NCBI GenBank assembly: GCA_029582265.1
Contig: CM055823.1
Span: 5,580,001 to 5,644,000 of the forward strand
Origin: Zoroaster sp. YZ-2022
Taxonomy: Eukaryota; Echinodermata; Asteroidea; Forcipulatida; Zoroasteridae
DNA: 64,000 nucleotides
Direction of reading: 5' to 3'
Within the stretch, counting starts at the first letter, position 1, and each line of letters opens with the position of its first letter. Made by a program: the position numbers and the translations under genes. Positions 1 to 12,500 of the stretch are shown here, one piece after another. The notes under the pieces are model-generated. The model did not search any database. It saw only the letters and a program-made list of their open reading frames with translations, and had not been told where the DNA came from.

Positions 1-802
1 CTCAGTGGACACTATGTTAGAAATTTTCAAAATGAAAACTTTTCCCCTGGTAACCGTTAATACTAGAATGGAGCCAGCTAGTAGCGCACGCCAACAGTTA
101 ACCAGTGATATACGTCACAGCCATAGTTACGGTTGCCAAACTGTGGGCGGCTGCCAGTGCAAAATAAAATCGGGAATTCAGTGTTTTAATTACTGTAATT
201 AGTGAAAAACAGTGATAAAATCAACATACTTTATCAAGATATATTCCTCTTAAATAACTCCGGCGTAAAATGTTTAATTGTGGGCATAATCTCTTGCTAG
301 CCATGTTTAAAGTTTTTGGTCAATGATGGCCGTCCATATAAAATGGCGCTCAATGCCTTCCACGAACTCTAGATCCTGTATCATATGTGATGGCGCCCTC
401 ATATGGTCATGGACGGGCCAACAACATGAAATCCCTTGATTCCATCCTCAAGTTTAATGTAAAAAAGTTACCAATAGCGTATAATGGCTTTAAAAGTGAT
501 GAATTGAAACATTTCTTTACTTGAGGTCCCTCCAAAATATCCCTTTTTCTGTTGAGATAATTAATAAACCTAGAATTAATAGGATTGTGTTGCAAGAAAT
601 AATCCCGAATATCTATCTAAAGTGAAATTTTCATTTGGTTTGATTTACTGGTTTTGACAACCATGTTTGACAACAGGGACAAAACTTGTAATTAGTTGAG
701 TCACGTTTTGACTGACTGCAGAAGGGCCCTTCTCAAACGTAGTTTTTGTTTCTTTCATTTATCCAACATGTCCTCTTGGTTGGTAAGCAGTTTGAAACAA
801 CA
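1..802. other. No recognisable feature
   Basis: No gene, repeat or RNA that I can name. Short open frames only. Confidence 0.5.
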
Positions 803-1175
803 TGGAGTGCCATGGTCGAGCAGTTTAGCGCATCGGATTTGTTTTCTGATGGCCGAGTCATCAGAATGTGGGTTCGAATCCCAATCGCGACCATGGTGTT
901 TGTGTCCTTGAGCAAGACACTTTACCATAATTGCTTCTCTCCACCCAGGGGTAAATGGGCACCTGTGCGGGCAGAGTTGGTTGTTGTGTTCGATTAGCCC
1001 TACATGCGCTGAAATAGCAGCAACTGAGCTGTATACTCCCCAGGGAGCTGAGATGGTTTCAGGAATGATGAGCAGGGGTAATAATATAATGCGCCTTGAG
1101 CACCAGTTTGGTGGATACGAGTGCTATATAAGTCCACATCATCATCATCATTATCATTATCATTATCATTATTAA
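803..1175 (+). mobile_element. tRNA-derived SINE, family B, full length
   Basis: The head has an A-box-like TGGTCGAGCAG and B-box GGTTCGAATCC, then the body shared by all copies (TCCTTGAGCAAGACACTT, GTATACTCCCCAGGGAGC, GCGCTATATAAGTCCAC). It ends in ATC/ATT repeats. Family B has CTTTACC where family A has CTTAACC. Confidence 0.85.
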
Positions 1176-1302
1176 AAGGGTTAACTACTACAGTGGTTAC
1201 ATACTTTGTTATTAATATTTGATTTTATTTGCCCTGCAACAAAATGTGTGTAGCACTGCATACTCAGTGCTTTTCGAGTGTCTGTGAAGAAACTTCACAG
1301 GA

Positions 1303-1545
1303 GACTTGGGTGGGAGACGAACCCACGACCTCCTGCTTACTAGTGCAGACGTCTTAACTTCTCGACCACTGATTATGATTGGCTAGAATCCTATATATCA
1401 GCAGCTCCTGTGATGTTTAGATTGATAAAATTCTTGCGTCGGGTGATAAACAATTGATTTTTTACGCATGTTGGGATTCAAACCCACTAGCTACCTCTCC
1501 TGCTTACAAGTGCAGACGTCTTAACCTCTCGATCACCGAGCTTGC
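1303..1545 (-). mobile_element. Two tandem tRNA-like SINE heads
   Basis: Antisense units at about 1311-1372 and 1474-1545 share TTAAGACGTCTGCACT and AAGCAGGAG and carry B-box-like GGGTTYGWMTCCC. A spacer of about 100 bp separates them. The A-box-like part is GTGATCGAGAGG. They look like a tRNA-derived repeat, not functional tRNAs. Confidence 0.55.
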
Positions 1546-2149
1546 CCAATGACAATTGGCCGGCAAGATACATTTTGTTATTTCAAAACCAGTCAACCAA
1601 ATCACATGACAGTTTCACAGAAAGAGAAATATTTTGGATATTCCTGTAGTTTTTTTAAGGTTCTGACACAAAATTGGGACATTTTTGGGATAACCGTATC
1701 ACAAGTAATCAATGAACAATTCATAATTACTCTGCTCTAACAATTCTGAACATAAACAAAATAAAATGCATCCATCATATTACATTGAATAAGACTTAAT
1801 AATTATTTATGACCGTCAATTTGGTGAAAAATCTTATTTACAAATTGAGCATTCTTAAAATATCTAATTTTTCATTGCCTTTCACTTAAAAAAAACGCAA
1901 ATTTCTGAAGAATGAAAGCTTAGATGAAAGGTCTTCATGAGGTTTTGTTTATTATTTTGTACAAGTTAATCCATTAATATGACCTATTTAATGCTATGCT
2001 TTTATAAATCTTCAACTAAAAAAAAAATAAAAAATTGAAATTCCATGACAAACTGCTCAGTCAGACAACTTGCAGCCTCATATTGTTAATGGCTTCGAGA
2101 CAAGTATAATTCATAATGATAATATTCCATTCTTATTATAGCACTTTCA
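1546..2149. other. AT-rich intergenic, nothing recognised
   Basis: AT-rich sequence with short open frames and no inverted ends or splice-supported coding. Confidence 0.5.
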
Positions 2150-2899
2150 CCCTCCTACTACTACAAGGGTCAAAATCGGTCAAAATGTTGATATACTTGC
2201 CAAGGTATATCTAGTGCACTTAACCAGTTCGCGTCGGAGGCCGTGTATACACGCACATTTTTTTTTGGACAGCGGATCGGAGAGCGTCTAAACACACCAC
2301 AGGATTCTCAGGAATATTTGTATAGATTCCCGGTCGACGTGGCAACGAGCCATAAGCATACGGTGGAAGACGCGGTCTCCCCGGTCACGCTCTGGTGAGC
2401 ACCATTGTTCGTGTTTGTGCGGTAAAAATAAACCCGCCACGGGGGTTCGGAAAAACTTTTTTATTCCCGGTGCGAACTGGTTAAAAGTCAAACCTTACAA
2501 CGTGTCGAACACTGTCAAACCTTACGTGTAGTAAGTACATTTACAGGTCAAAATGAGTCGACTTTTTTTGACTGGTAAAATCATTGACTGGTATTGTTCA
2601 GAGTGGTCAAAATGACAGTAAAAACCAGTCAAAAATGCCCCTGTGTGCACATTTGGGTCAACAGTCAAAACAGGCAGTTGACTGGTTTTGACCTCTACAG
2701 TCAAACACTCTCAAACCTCACATGTACAGGTTAAAACGAGTTTTTGATTTGGCAAAAGCATCGTCTGGTATTGTTGAGGGTGGTCGAAAGGACAGTACTA
2801 ACTACCAGTCAAAAAAGCCCCTGTGGGTCAACAGTCAAAACAGGCAGTTGACTGATTTTGACCTCTACATAGCTACTTGCCACAGCTGTAGTAGGAGGG
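2150..2899. mobile_element. TTAA-type element, CCCTCCTAC family, with nested MITE
   Basis: Ends CCCTCCTACTACT and its complement. The right flank is TTAA; the left is decayed to TTCA. The interior is rich in GTCAAAA/TTTTGAC. The right third is a partial internal duplication. A 257-bp MITE sits at 2224-2480. Confidence 0.75.
2224..2480 (-). mobile_element. piggyBac-like MITE, CCAGTTCGC family, copy 1
   Basis: 257 bp with ends CCAGTTCGCG and GCGAACTGG, flanked by TTAA on both sides (2220-2223, 2481-2484). The host element without it (36032-36340) has a single TTAA at the same point. Confidence 0.85.
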
Positions 2900-3074
2900 T
2901 TAAACCGAGCGCCCCAATCAAATAGACTTCTTTACACGATACAGATGGTATTTTTAAGACTGATCAGTGGATACACATTAATATAAACGTTCTCAGCTCA
3001 CTGGGGTATGGGCACAGTACCGAGTAACTGTATAGCTTAGGAGCATTTTTCAAACACAATATCAACCACTTTTA

Positions 3075-3195
3075 TACTCCCATCCTGGGTGGAGACAAGC
3101 AACTATGGTTAAGTGTCTTGCTTCGAGTGCCCTGGTCATGATTGGAACTCGCATTCTGAGGACTTGACCATCAGAATACAAGTTTGATGCAAAAA
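3075..3195 (-). mobile_element. Old SINE fragment
   Basis: Diverged antisense head and first body block (CTGGGTGGAGACAAGCAA, AAGTGTCTTGCTTCGAG). Confidence 0.5.
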
Positions 3196-4068
3196 AAAAT
3201 TACAAAAAAGAAAAAAAAGAAGAAAAAAAAAACACGACTCAACAATGTGGCACACTGTCGACTAGCTTGAACATATTTTTATATTTTGCAAATTGCTTTT
3301 CCAAAATAAAGTATTAACTTATGATAGATGTTTCATTGTTAACAATTCTAAAGGAAGCAATATGGAGATTACATTAGTTTAAAATTTTAACAAATCTTAT
3401 TAAAACACACACAATTTTTTGGTTAATTTATTCTCAATTTCTTCTTAAACCATATGCTAAAGTGTCTGATAAGAACACTTTATTTCATCTTGCCCATGTT
3501 TTGAACATATGCATAAAAAAATAATGAAATAAAACTAATTGAATTCTGGTCAATGTGGGGGAAAATTTTAGTCAAATTTAAAGTCTTTTGTTTCTAATTG
3601 ACCATTATTTAATTCAGAATCAAGCCGTTTTATCATTGGAATTATTTTAATTTTATTTTTGTGTTAATTTGTGCCAACAAAGGTAGATTGGGTAAAAAAA
3701 TTAAAAATAAAACATGCATCACCGCACCGCATTTTATGCTGAGCTCCGAACAGAAGCAAGATATTTATTTTGTTTAGCCGCAAAGGGAGTTAAACACCAT
3801 TGGTAATTACCGGGAAAGAATGAACAAAATTATCATCTAAAAAATCCATTCGGTTTTGAGATGGTAATTAGGGTTGGAACGTTTACATGAAAACAAATTC
3901 AATGTTAAAAAAAATAAATGGAAGCTTCCATTTCCATGGAAGTTATATAAGTGCGACCATGCAATGGGCCGCTATTAATCACGCTCCCAGGAAGTTCAAC
4001 TGATCATTTGTTTTTAATTTATTACACCAGAAATCATAGATGGTGTTATGTGCCAGGCGTGGACTTGT
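3196..4068. other. AT-rich intergenic, nothing recognised
   Basis: Poly-A and poly-T tracts, no coding signal, no clear repeat boundary. Confidence 0.5.
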
Positions 4069-4072
4069 TTAA

Positions 4073-4402
4073 CCCTCCTAGTTCTGGTACCTTTTTCAGA
4101 CAAGTTGATGCACCATTTGAAACCATTCATTTTGTGAAACACACCAAGGTGTAGTGTATCCACCATTCAAAACCATTTGAATGATTTATAAGCCACTGTG
4201 TAGTACATTCACCATTTGAAACCATTCGGCTATGGAAACACACCAAGGTGTAGTGTATCCACCATTCAGAAACCATTTGAATGGATGTGAATGGTAGTAA
4301 AGCTTGCTACCAACACTGTTCAAATGGTATCACCATGTGTGTACAAAACCAATGGCCATTTTGGTAAGTGGAAATTTTGAATGGTTTCAAATGGTAGGAG
4401 GG
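4073..4402. mobile_element. TTAA-type element, ATGGTTTCAAATGG family
   Basis: TTAA at 4069 and 4403. Ends CCCTCCTAG and complement. The interior repeats the palindromic ACCATTTGAAACCATTC motif. Confidence 0.78.
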
Positions 4403-4527
4403 TTAATCTACTATTTTTTCTGAATCCGTATTGCAGTATTTGGGATTATTTTCTGTACAAAGTATGCAGTCTGTATCACGGCATTTTACTTAGTGATAAC
4501 AAAACTCATTTACACGTATACAAGGTC

Positions 4528-5799
4528 TAAGGCTGTGCTGTGTATCCGGGTACCCAGATACCCGACCAAAACTGTCATTACCCGTTTCCATTTGTTCGGT
4601 TCCAATTACCCGTAAACGACTTTCTAAAATTTCGAATCATTAAGCAACACATATGATTCTTTTGGTTAACCCTTTCATTACCGATTTGTTTCAACAGGAT
4701 GTCCCACTGGTTACCGAATTGTTTGCCCAGTCATGCATGAATTCACACATTATTGCACAACACTATGCATCCATTTACAGGCACTTTTTTCTGAACTCGT
4801 TTTTCATCATGAAGAATTTGTTGGAGATAGATATATCCGAAAACGCACATTAAAGCGACAGTCACGTCACGATATCAGGAAACTTCAGATACCCGGATAC
4901 CCGGATACCCGGATACCCGGATACCCGGATACCCGGATACCCAGATACCTGTTGAAAGTCTGCTCTGATTATTGCTCACGAAATTCCCTTTCATATGATA
5001 CCAAAATCATTGGCATTGCAAATAAAATGATCGAGTTATTTATCTTACTTTCACAAACACAGAGAGCATTTTGTACACAAGTGTATGGCGTTCCATAGCA
5101 CAAATGGCCATTGAAAGGATTGACTTGTATTATGTCTGAAAGATAAGGAATCAGTCTTTCCAACCATATATAGCATGGGTATGGACTGCGAAGAAGGGAA
5201 AAAATACAGCTGTTTTAAAAGCTGGTCATGATACTCCCAATTAAGTGCTGTGTGTGTGTGGTGACCTTGGTCGACTCAAGTAAGACTGTGTCGGGTATAC
5301 GAATATCTGAATACCCGACCGAAAATGTCATTACCCGGTTCCATTTTTAAAAATTCCGACTGAACATTTTAAGCCACACAAAATAATAAAAGTCTCTGAT
5401 TTTTTTGCTAACAAAATGAAGAAAACTTGGATGAAGGCCTTAAAAGTAACATTTGCCGATAAGCTTTTGTTTCAAACCTGTATTCGCATTGGTTATTTTA
5501 TACATTCGGGAGTTTGTGTTTTTACAAAATTGTTTACGGGTACCCGGGTATCCAAAGATTTCAAATTTTGGGTATCCGGTTCACAAAATAACCAAAAACG
5601 CACAGCCAATGGTAAGCAACAGGGGGTATGTGTGTTGTAGACTAAAGTCACCAATGGTAGTGAAAGGGTTAACAAAATGTTTGATATAAAGTGCAGGAAA
5701 TTAATATTTATTATTGGTAATTTTATACATTCGAGAGTTGTTTTTACAAAATTGTTTACGGGTACCCGGGTATCCGAAAATTTCCAATGCACAGCTTTA
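4528..5799. mobile_element. hAT-like MITE with nested insertions
   Basis: Ends TAAGGCTGTGC and GCACAGCTTTA, flanked by 8-bp near-repeats ACAAGGTC (4520-4527) and ACATGGTC (5800-5807). The interior is rich in GGGTATCCGG. Interrupted at 4670-5668 by a TTAA-type element. Confidence 0.72.
4670..5668. mobile_element. TTAA-type element, CCCTTTCATTACC family, nested
   Basis: TTAA at 4666 and 5669, ends CCCTTTCATTACC and GGTAGTGAAAGGG. Contains an 8-bp GATACCCG array (about 4889-4950) and part of a second hAT-like copy (about 5282-5609). Confidence 0.7.
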
Positions 5800-6236
5800 A
5801 CATGGTCTTTGTCAAAACGACGCGTAGACATTTTGCAAATTAAACGGAAAATACCAAGCCTAGTAATGATAACAGTGAACGATTTCCTCTGTATCGCATC
5901 GCAAAATGCGATGTAATTTGGACAATCTGCGACAGAATTTCAAACAATACATCGCAGATTGTGCGATACAAATTGCGACAGATTTTTTTTCACTACAGTG
6001 GTTTAATAATAAATATTTCTGAAATCATATTCACAAACCTTTCCAGAAATAACTTTTACGTGTATCTTTCCGACCCAAAAATATCAAGTGTTCCGTCCAC
6101 ACCGGGTTTGTTTCCGTATGTCCGGGGGGTATATCCATCCGACGTACGTGATCAACGATGACTTCACGACGCGACAGTGTTTATGCAATGGTGAACCCTT
6201 GCACTGGTTTTACCTCTGTGCGCGCCGTCATGCAAC

Positions 6237-6242
6237 TTTATT
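6237..6242 (-). promoter_or_regulatory. Candidate polyadenylation signal for IPO7
   Basis: AATAAA on the minus strand about 200 nt downstream of the IPO7 stop, the first canonical hexamer after it. Assignment is by position only. Confidence 0.4.
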
Positions 6243-6440
6243 TTCCAGCAATCTGCATCTCTGCGATGCGCGCAGAGACCAGAAACGACAAACCTTTTTT
6301 TGGGGCCTTATATATTTCAGTAATTTTGTAATTCCGGTCATTACCAATGTTGTGCCTTCCATTTCATACACACAGTGAGGTAATACGCAATGCGATATTC
6401 TATACACTATCTTCTATTCTTGATAGGTTTGTTACCATGA

Positions 6441-6526
6441 CTACGACATACCACCAAAATTGAAGCTTGTTGGAACATTCGGCGCCTGGAACTTATATCC
6501 GCCTTGCTTTTCAATCCGTCGAGATT
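6441..6526 (-). CDS. IPO7: IPO7 exon 26, conserved C-terminus and stop
   Basis: After a TTTTTACAG acceptor the exon reads [20 protein letters not shown] then FNFGGMS and TAG. Human IPO7 ends with the equivalent GGYKFSAP...SFNFGG. The last intron (6527-7078) holds a 257-bp TTAA-flanked MITE. Confidence 0.93.
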
Positions 6527-9500
6527 CTGTAAAAACATGGGGCAAACAAGAAATGCGGGATTATTTACTCAACATCATAAACACAAAATGACGGAGAAAA
6601 TTCCATTATTTAACCAGTTAGCACCGGGAATAAAAAAGTTTTTCTGAACCCCCGTGCCGGGTTTATTTTTACCGCACAAACACGAACAATGGTGCTCACC
6701 AGAGCGTGACCGGGGAGACTGCATCTTCCACCGTATGCTTATGGCTCGTTGCCACGTCGACCGGGAATCTATACAAATATTCCCGAGAATCCTGTGGCGT
6801 GTTTAGACGCTCTCCGATCCGCTGTCCAAAAACAAATTTGCGTGTATACACGGCCTCCGACGCGAACTGGTTAAAAGTTCAGGGATCTCGCCAGCCCGTC
6901 CCTACCAGGCAAGCTTGGTGGTTGAGAGGTGGTTTTCCGCGTAGGCCTTGACTAAAGGCTAGTTTTCGCATAGCACTGTAAACTTGTCATGAATTTGACA
7001 TCAGAAACAATTTTCTTGCTGCGAACATAAAATGTGGCCCCCATAATGTGCCCCCCATGTTGCACCCCCCCATGTTACCTGCAGCTGCGTTTCTCTGGTC
7101 AGCCATCTTGGCAATCTCCTGCATGTCGTTTTGCTGTTCCACTGACAGGTGTGATGTAAGCGCGTTATACCAGGAAGGGTCGTTAGCTTGGATATCTGCA
7201 ATTGGAAAATAGTTTAAACACAAAAACATTCAAGAGAAGGCACAACATTGATTTCAAGTAATGGACGTCCATTTTCAAGAGAAGATACAACATTGATTTC
7301 AAGTAATGGACGTCCACTTTCAAGAGAAGATACAACATTGATTTCAAGTAATGGACGTCCATTTTCAAGCGAAGATACAACATTGATTTCAAGTAATGGA
7401 CGTCCATTTTCAAGCGAAGATACAACATTGATTTCAAGTAATGGACGTCCATTTTCAAGAGAAGATACAACATTGATTTCAAGTAATGGACGTCCATTTT
7501 CAAGAGAAGATACAACATTGATTTCAAGTAATGGACGTCCATTTTCAAGAGAAGATACAACATTGATTTCAAGTAATGGACGTCCATTTTCAAGAGAAGA
7601 TACAACATTGATTTCAAGTAATGGACGTCCATTTTCAAGAGAAGATACAACATTGATTTCAAGTAATGGAAGACCATTTTAAAGAGAAGATAAAACAGTG
7701 ATTTCAAGTAATGGGCGTCCATTTTCAAGAGAAGATACAACATTGATTTCAAGTAATGGACGTCCATTTTCAAGAGAAGATACAACATTGATTTCAAGTA
7801 ATGGACGTCCATTTTCAAGAGAAGATACAACATTGATTTCAAGTAATGGACGTCCATTTTCAAGAGAAGATACAACATTGATTTCAAGTAATGGACGTCC
7901 ATTTTCAAGAGAAGATACAACATTGATTTCAAGTAATGGACGTCCATTTTCAAGAGAAGATACAACATTGATTTCAAGTAATGGACGTCCATTCTCAACT
8001 AAAAGTTTCATCACAATGCACAAGGTGCTCACTTTTTTATATAAAATGAAAAATGAAAAATGAAAAACCCTTTTTTCTGTTGTAACATTTTACAAAAAGT
8101 TGGGGAATTGTAAGCTTTTAGATAATAATTTTACAATCTGGTAGTCATTGATTAACCCTAACTAACCCATATCCTCCTAAATCCTCCGATGGGCATTTTT
8201 TGGGGAAAAATTCAGCACTGTTGGAAACTGGTACTACCTGGCAAGAAGTACAGGCTATATGTGCTGAATATGAAAGACCAATAAAAATGCATGGTGTATT
8301 TTGAAGATAATGACATGTTTCCAAAAGTGCACTGGAGGATTTTGGAGGATTCTGGAAGGTTCCTAGCCAGAATGCCTAGGGGTTAGCGTTAAATTTGTTT
8401 TTAAATAATATGTGTGAGAGAACTGTATCTCACGGGTGCACCTTAGCGTTTATCGAATGTGCCCATTGTTTGCCACACGGAATGGTTCGCCTACGTCTAG
8501 TTTAAGAACTCATTAGTATCGCTATATGCGGTTTTGTACCATGATGGTATTTTGGTATTGTGACAATTGATGCATCGGTAAATCATTACACCCTAGGGCT
8601 GTGCGTTTTCGGATATTTTTGGAACTGGATACCCAAACTCAGGAAACTTCGGATACCCGGATACCCGTTTTAATTTTTGTTGAAAACATGCCTCCGGTGG
8701 TGTACAAATACATGTACTGTAAATGGTAACAAATTGACCTTTATAATACAGAAGATACCATACTTAAAATTGATCTTTTCTTTACTGTCTTTTTTATTAA
8801 ACTAAACAATTAGGCAAACATTCCCTCCTGTGCTGCTGGTTTGATAAGTTGTTTGAAGCAGCAGCTGCCAGGCCCTTTGCAGCCTTAACGATTCGATACA
8901 ATTCATCACAAACAGTTGGAGAAAAATGTATGGAAAATGTCCATAAAATACTACAAAGACTATATTGGAGTGTAATCTCTTTAATTTAAAGATAATTGTC
9001 CGTGAAAGTGTAAACATTTTTCATTATTCTAGAGTCACAGATTTCTGTTCACTCCGCTCAAATGTTAAGTCCGATTTTTAAAAAGTCTTTTACGGGTAAT
9101 TGGAACCGAAAAATAGAACTGGGTAAATGACTGTTTTGGTCGGGTATCCAGATACCCGGCACAGCCCTATTACACCCCTATCTATTTGTCTGTGGTTTTT
9201 TTTTTCACTCAATCATGAACTCACTTGTCAGGATGTTTTTGAAGAGCATATATTCATCATCAAAGGGGCCATCTTCATCGTCAAGTGGTGTGTTGTATCC
9301 CTCTAAAGCCGTCTCCTCGTACATTTCTTCATCATCACTGTCATCATCGCGGTCATTAGCCTGAGAGTACATAATAACCAAACACTGTCAAATCTATGGC
9401 TAGGAAATGTTGGGGTAAGGCCAAGTAAAAAAAAAATACCAGTTGATCGTCCTGGTTTTTTCAAAAAGAGGAGGATGAGGGCCTTTTTATTTTTTATTTT

Positions 9501-12500
9501 TAAATTTTTTTCCAAGATGGCCGCCAAGCATTTAAATTAAAAATGGCCACCAATTTTTCAGTTTGAAATCACCGCCAACTTTTTTTTAATAGCTATCGAA
9601 CAAGAAGTTGAGTAAAAATATTCATGTTAAACAATGTTTGATGTATTTTGTTAAACCCAAGTAAAAATACATGAAAAATTTACTCTTTTTGTGGACAAGT
9701 ATAACAAATTAAAAAAAATTTAAAAAAAGGATGCGGGTGGGGATGATCAACTGGTATTTTTTTTTACTTGGCCTTAACTTGCCTGGTACAAATACAGACC
9801 AATGTCTAGTGTTCACTTACAACTCTTTCTAACCGCTCTAGGTATTATGCTAACTATTTTTGGTGATTAGTCAATGTCGAGTGTTTACTTACAACTCTTT
9901 CTAACCGCTCTAGGTATTATGCTAACTATTTTTGGTGATTAGTCAATGTCGAGTGTTTACTTACAACTCTTTCTAACCGCTCTAGGTATTATGCTAACTA
10001 TACTGAGACGCAATAGAAACTTACCACTTGTTTTGGAATAGCATAAAATAGAAATGGTTCAAAATAAGACAACACAACAATTTGGATTAGAAATGTTGGC
10101 ATTTTATTGAGGAAATGTCCACGTTTTGTCCGCTGTACTCGATCCCATCTGTATCCACTTCACCGCGAAACATCAGAGGGTCACGTTGCCAAAATAAGTG
10201 CACATATTACATTTGTGCATTGTGATTACTGATAATTTAAGGTCGAAAAAGTGGTAAGTTTCTATTGCGTCTCAGTATACTTATAGTGATTAGTCAATGT
10301 CTAATGTTCACTTACAACTCTTTCTAACCGCTCTAGGTATTATGCTAACTATTTTTAGTGATTAGTCAATGTCTAGTGTTCACTTACAACTCTTTGTAAC
10401 CGCTCTAGGTATTATGCAAACTATTTTTAGTGATTAGTCAATGTCTAGTGTTCACTTACAACTCTTTCTAACCGCTCTAGGTATTATGCTAACTAATTTT
10501 AGTGATTAGCAAAGGTCTAGTGTTTACCTACAATTCTTTCTAACCGATCTAGGTATTATGCAAACTACCTTTAGTGATTCGCCGATGTCTAAAACTGCTC
10601 TAGTATTGTGCGAACTATCTTGAGTGATTAGCCAATGTCTAGTGTTTACTTACAAACCTTTCTAACTGCTCTAGGTATTATGAGAACTATCTTTAGTGAT
10701 TGGCCAATTCTTTTTAACCGCTCTATGTATTATGGAAACTATCGTTATAGTGATTAGTCAATGTCTAGTGTTTACTTACAATTCTTTCTAACCGCTCTAG
10801 GTATTCTGCTCCATCCTCATCTATTTCATCTTCGTCACTATCTAGTGCAGCTTCTTCATAGTCACTGTCATCATCTTCATTATCTGATTCCTCCTCCTCT
10901 GCTGTTGCTCGGCCTGATTAAGGGCAACATTATTAAGGTCAGATTGATTGGAACTGGGTCAGATTGATTGGAATTGGGTCAGATTGATTGGAATTGGGTC
11001 AGATTGATTGGAATTGGGTCAGATTGATTGGAATTGGGTCAGATTGATTGGAATTGGGTCAGATTGATTGGAATTGGGTCAGATTGATTTGTTAAGATGG
11101 ATTTGAATTGAATTAGATTGATGAATAAATAAAATAAAATTGGTTACGACCATATAAATAGGTACAATGTGTCCGATTGGTTGAGGTCATGGATATTCTT
11201 AAGTTTTGCCCGTGTCAGAGATACACATGTATAAGCAAAGGTCAAATTGTATAAGGGTTCTGAATGGTATCAGGTCAAATTGAAGCAGGTCAAATTGAAG
11301 CAGGTCACATTTACGGGTAAATATGTCACATTGATGAGGGAAAGTAAATAATTCGAACTTACACTCATAAGCCCTCTTGAGACCTCTAAACAGCAGGAGA
11401 AGGGCTGGTATGAACTGTTGGGCACACTCCAAGACAACGGGTGGCTTGTTGGTTATCGACAGTAAGGTACAAATACCCAGGACGCAAACTTTCCGATCAT
11501 GTAACCTGCAGTAAAACCATACAGTTGTAATAAGGAGTTAATCATATCTGGTTTATTATCTTTCATAACTGAACTGCGTAAAAATATCCTGACCCCAGGT
11601 ACAATTTGGACTTGCCAACATAACACTATGTCGTGGCCGAGCGGTCTAGCTTACCGGACTCAAGTTCTGGTGTTAGCAGCAGAATGTGGGTTCGAATCCC
11701 GGCCGTGACACTTGTGTCCTTGAGCAAGACACTTAACCATTATTGCTTCTCTCCACCCAGGGGTTAAATGGGTACCTGTGAGGGCAGAATTGGTTGATTA
11801 GCCCTATATGCGCTGTAATGGCAGCAATTGAGCTGTATACTCCCCAGGGAGCTGAGATGGTTTCAGGAATGATTTATGAGCCTTATGAGCAGGGGTAATA
11901 ATATAATGCGCCTTGAGCACCACTCAGGTGGTGGATACGTGCGCTATATAAGTCCACACATTATTGTTATTATTATTACTATGTACTAATGCTTTATGTT
12001 CCTTCTAATTATTACTTCTTTTTTTTTAATTTTAATTTTATTTTGATTTTACTTGTTTTTAATCCCTTGGATTGATTTTTATTTGGCTTTTTATATTATA
12101 TTTATATATTACTCAAAACAATTTAGAGAACACCGGATTTTTAACATCAAATAGGTTTGAAATGTTCCATGAACCGGGATTTTCATTTGCAACCCCATCT
12201 CTCTTTCAGTAGTCATGTCATGAATTGTGTAATCACTACATGCATCCTTTATCATCTGTTTCATTGTGCAGTTGTTTCTCATCAATTCTGTGAAACATTG
12301 TGTTTATCTGAAATAAATGATCTTGCTTTAACTGAGATTATTCCGGTGTTCCCTAAATTGTTTTTAGTAGTATATTATATTTTCATTATATTGTTTGATT
12401 ATGTTTGGCAGCATTATGGAGAGCCACTAGATTGTGATTTGGTTCACATTTTGGTAATCCTACAGGGGTGCTGTCAACATTTTGTCATGTTTACCTTATT

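Noticed and set aside
7183..8032. Open frames of up to 271 codons on both strands
   Set aside because: They are translations of a 45-bp minisatellite whose unit length is a multiple of three; one runs into exon 25 in the wrong frame.
11631..11710. Genuine tRNA-Leu gene
   Set aside because: The tRNA-like head is always joined to the same SINE body and occurs about ten times with mutated arms; no free copy was seen.
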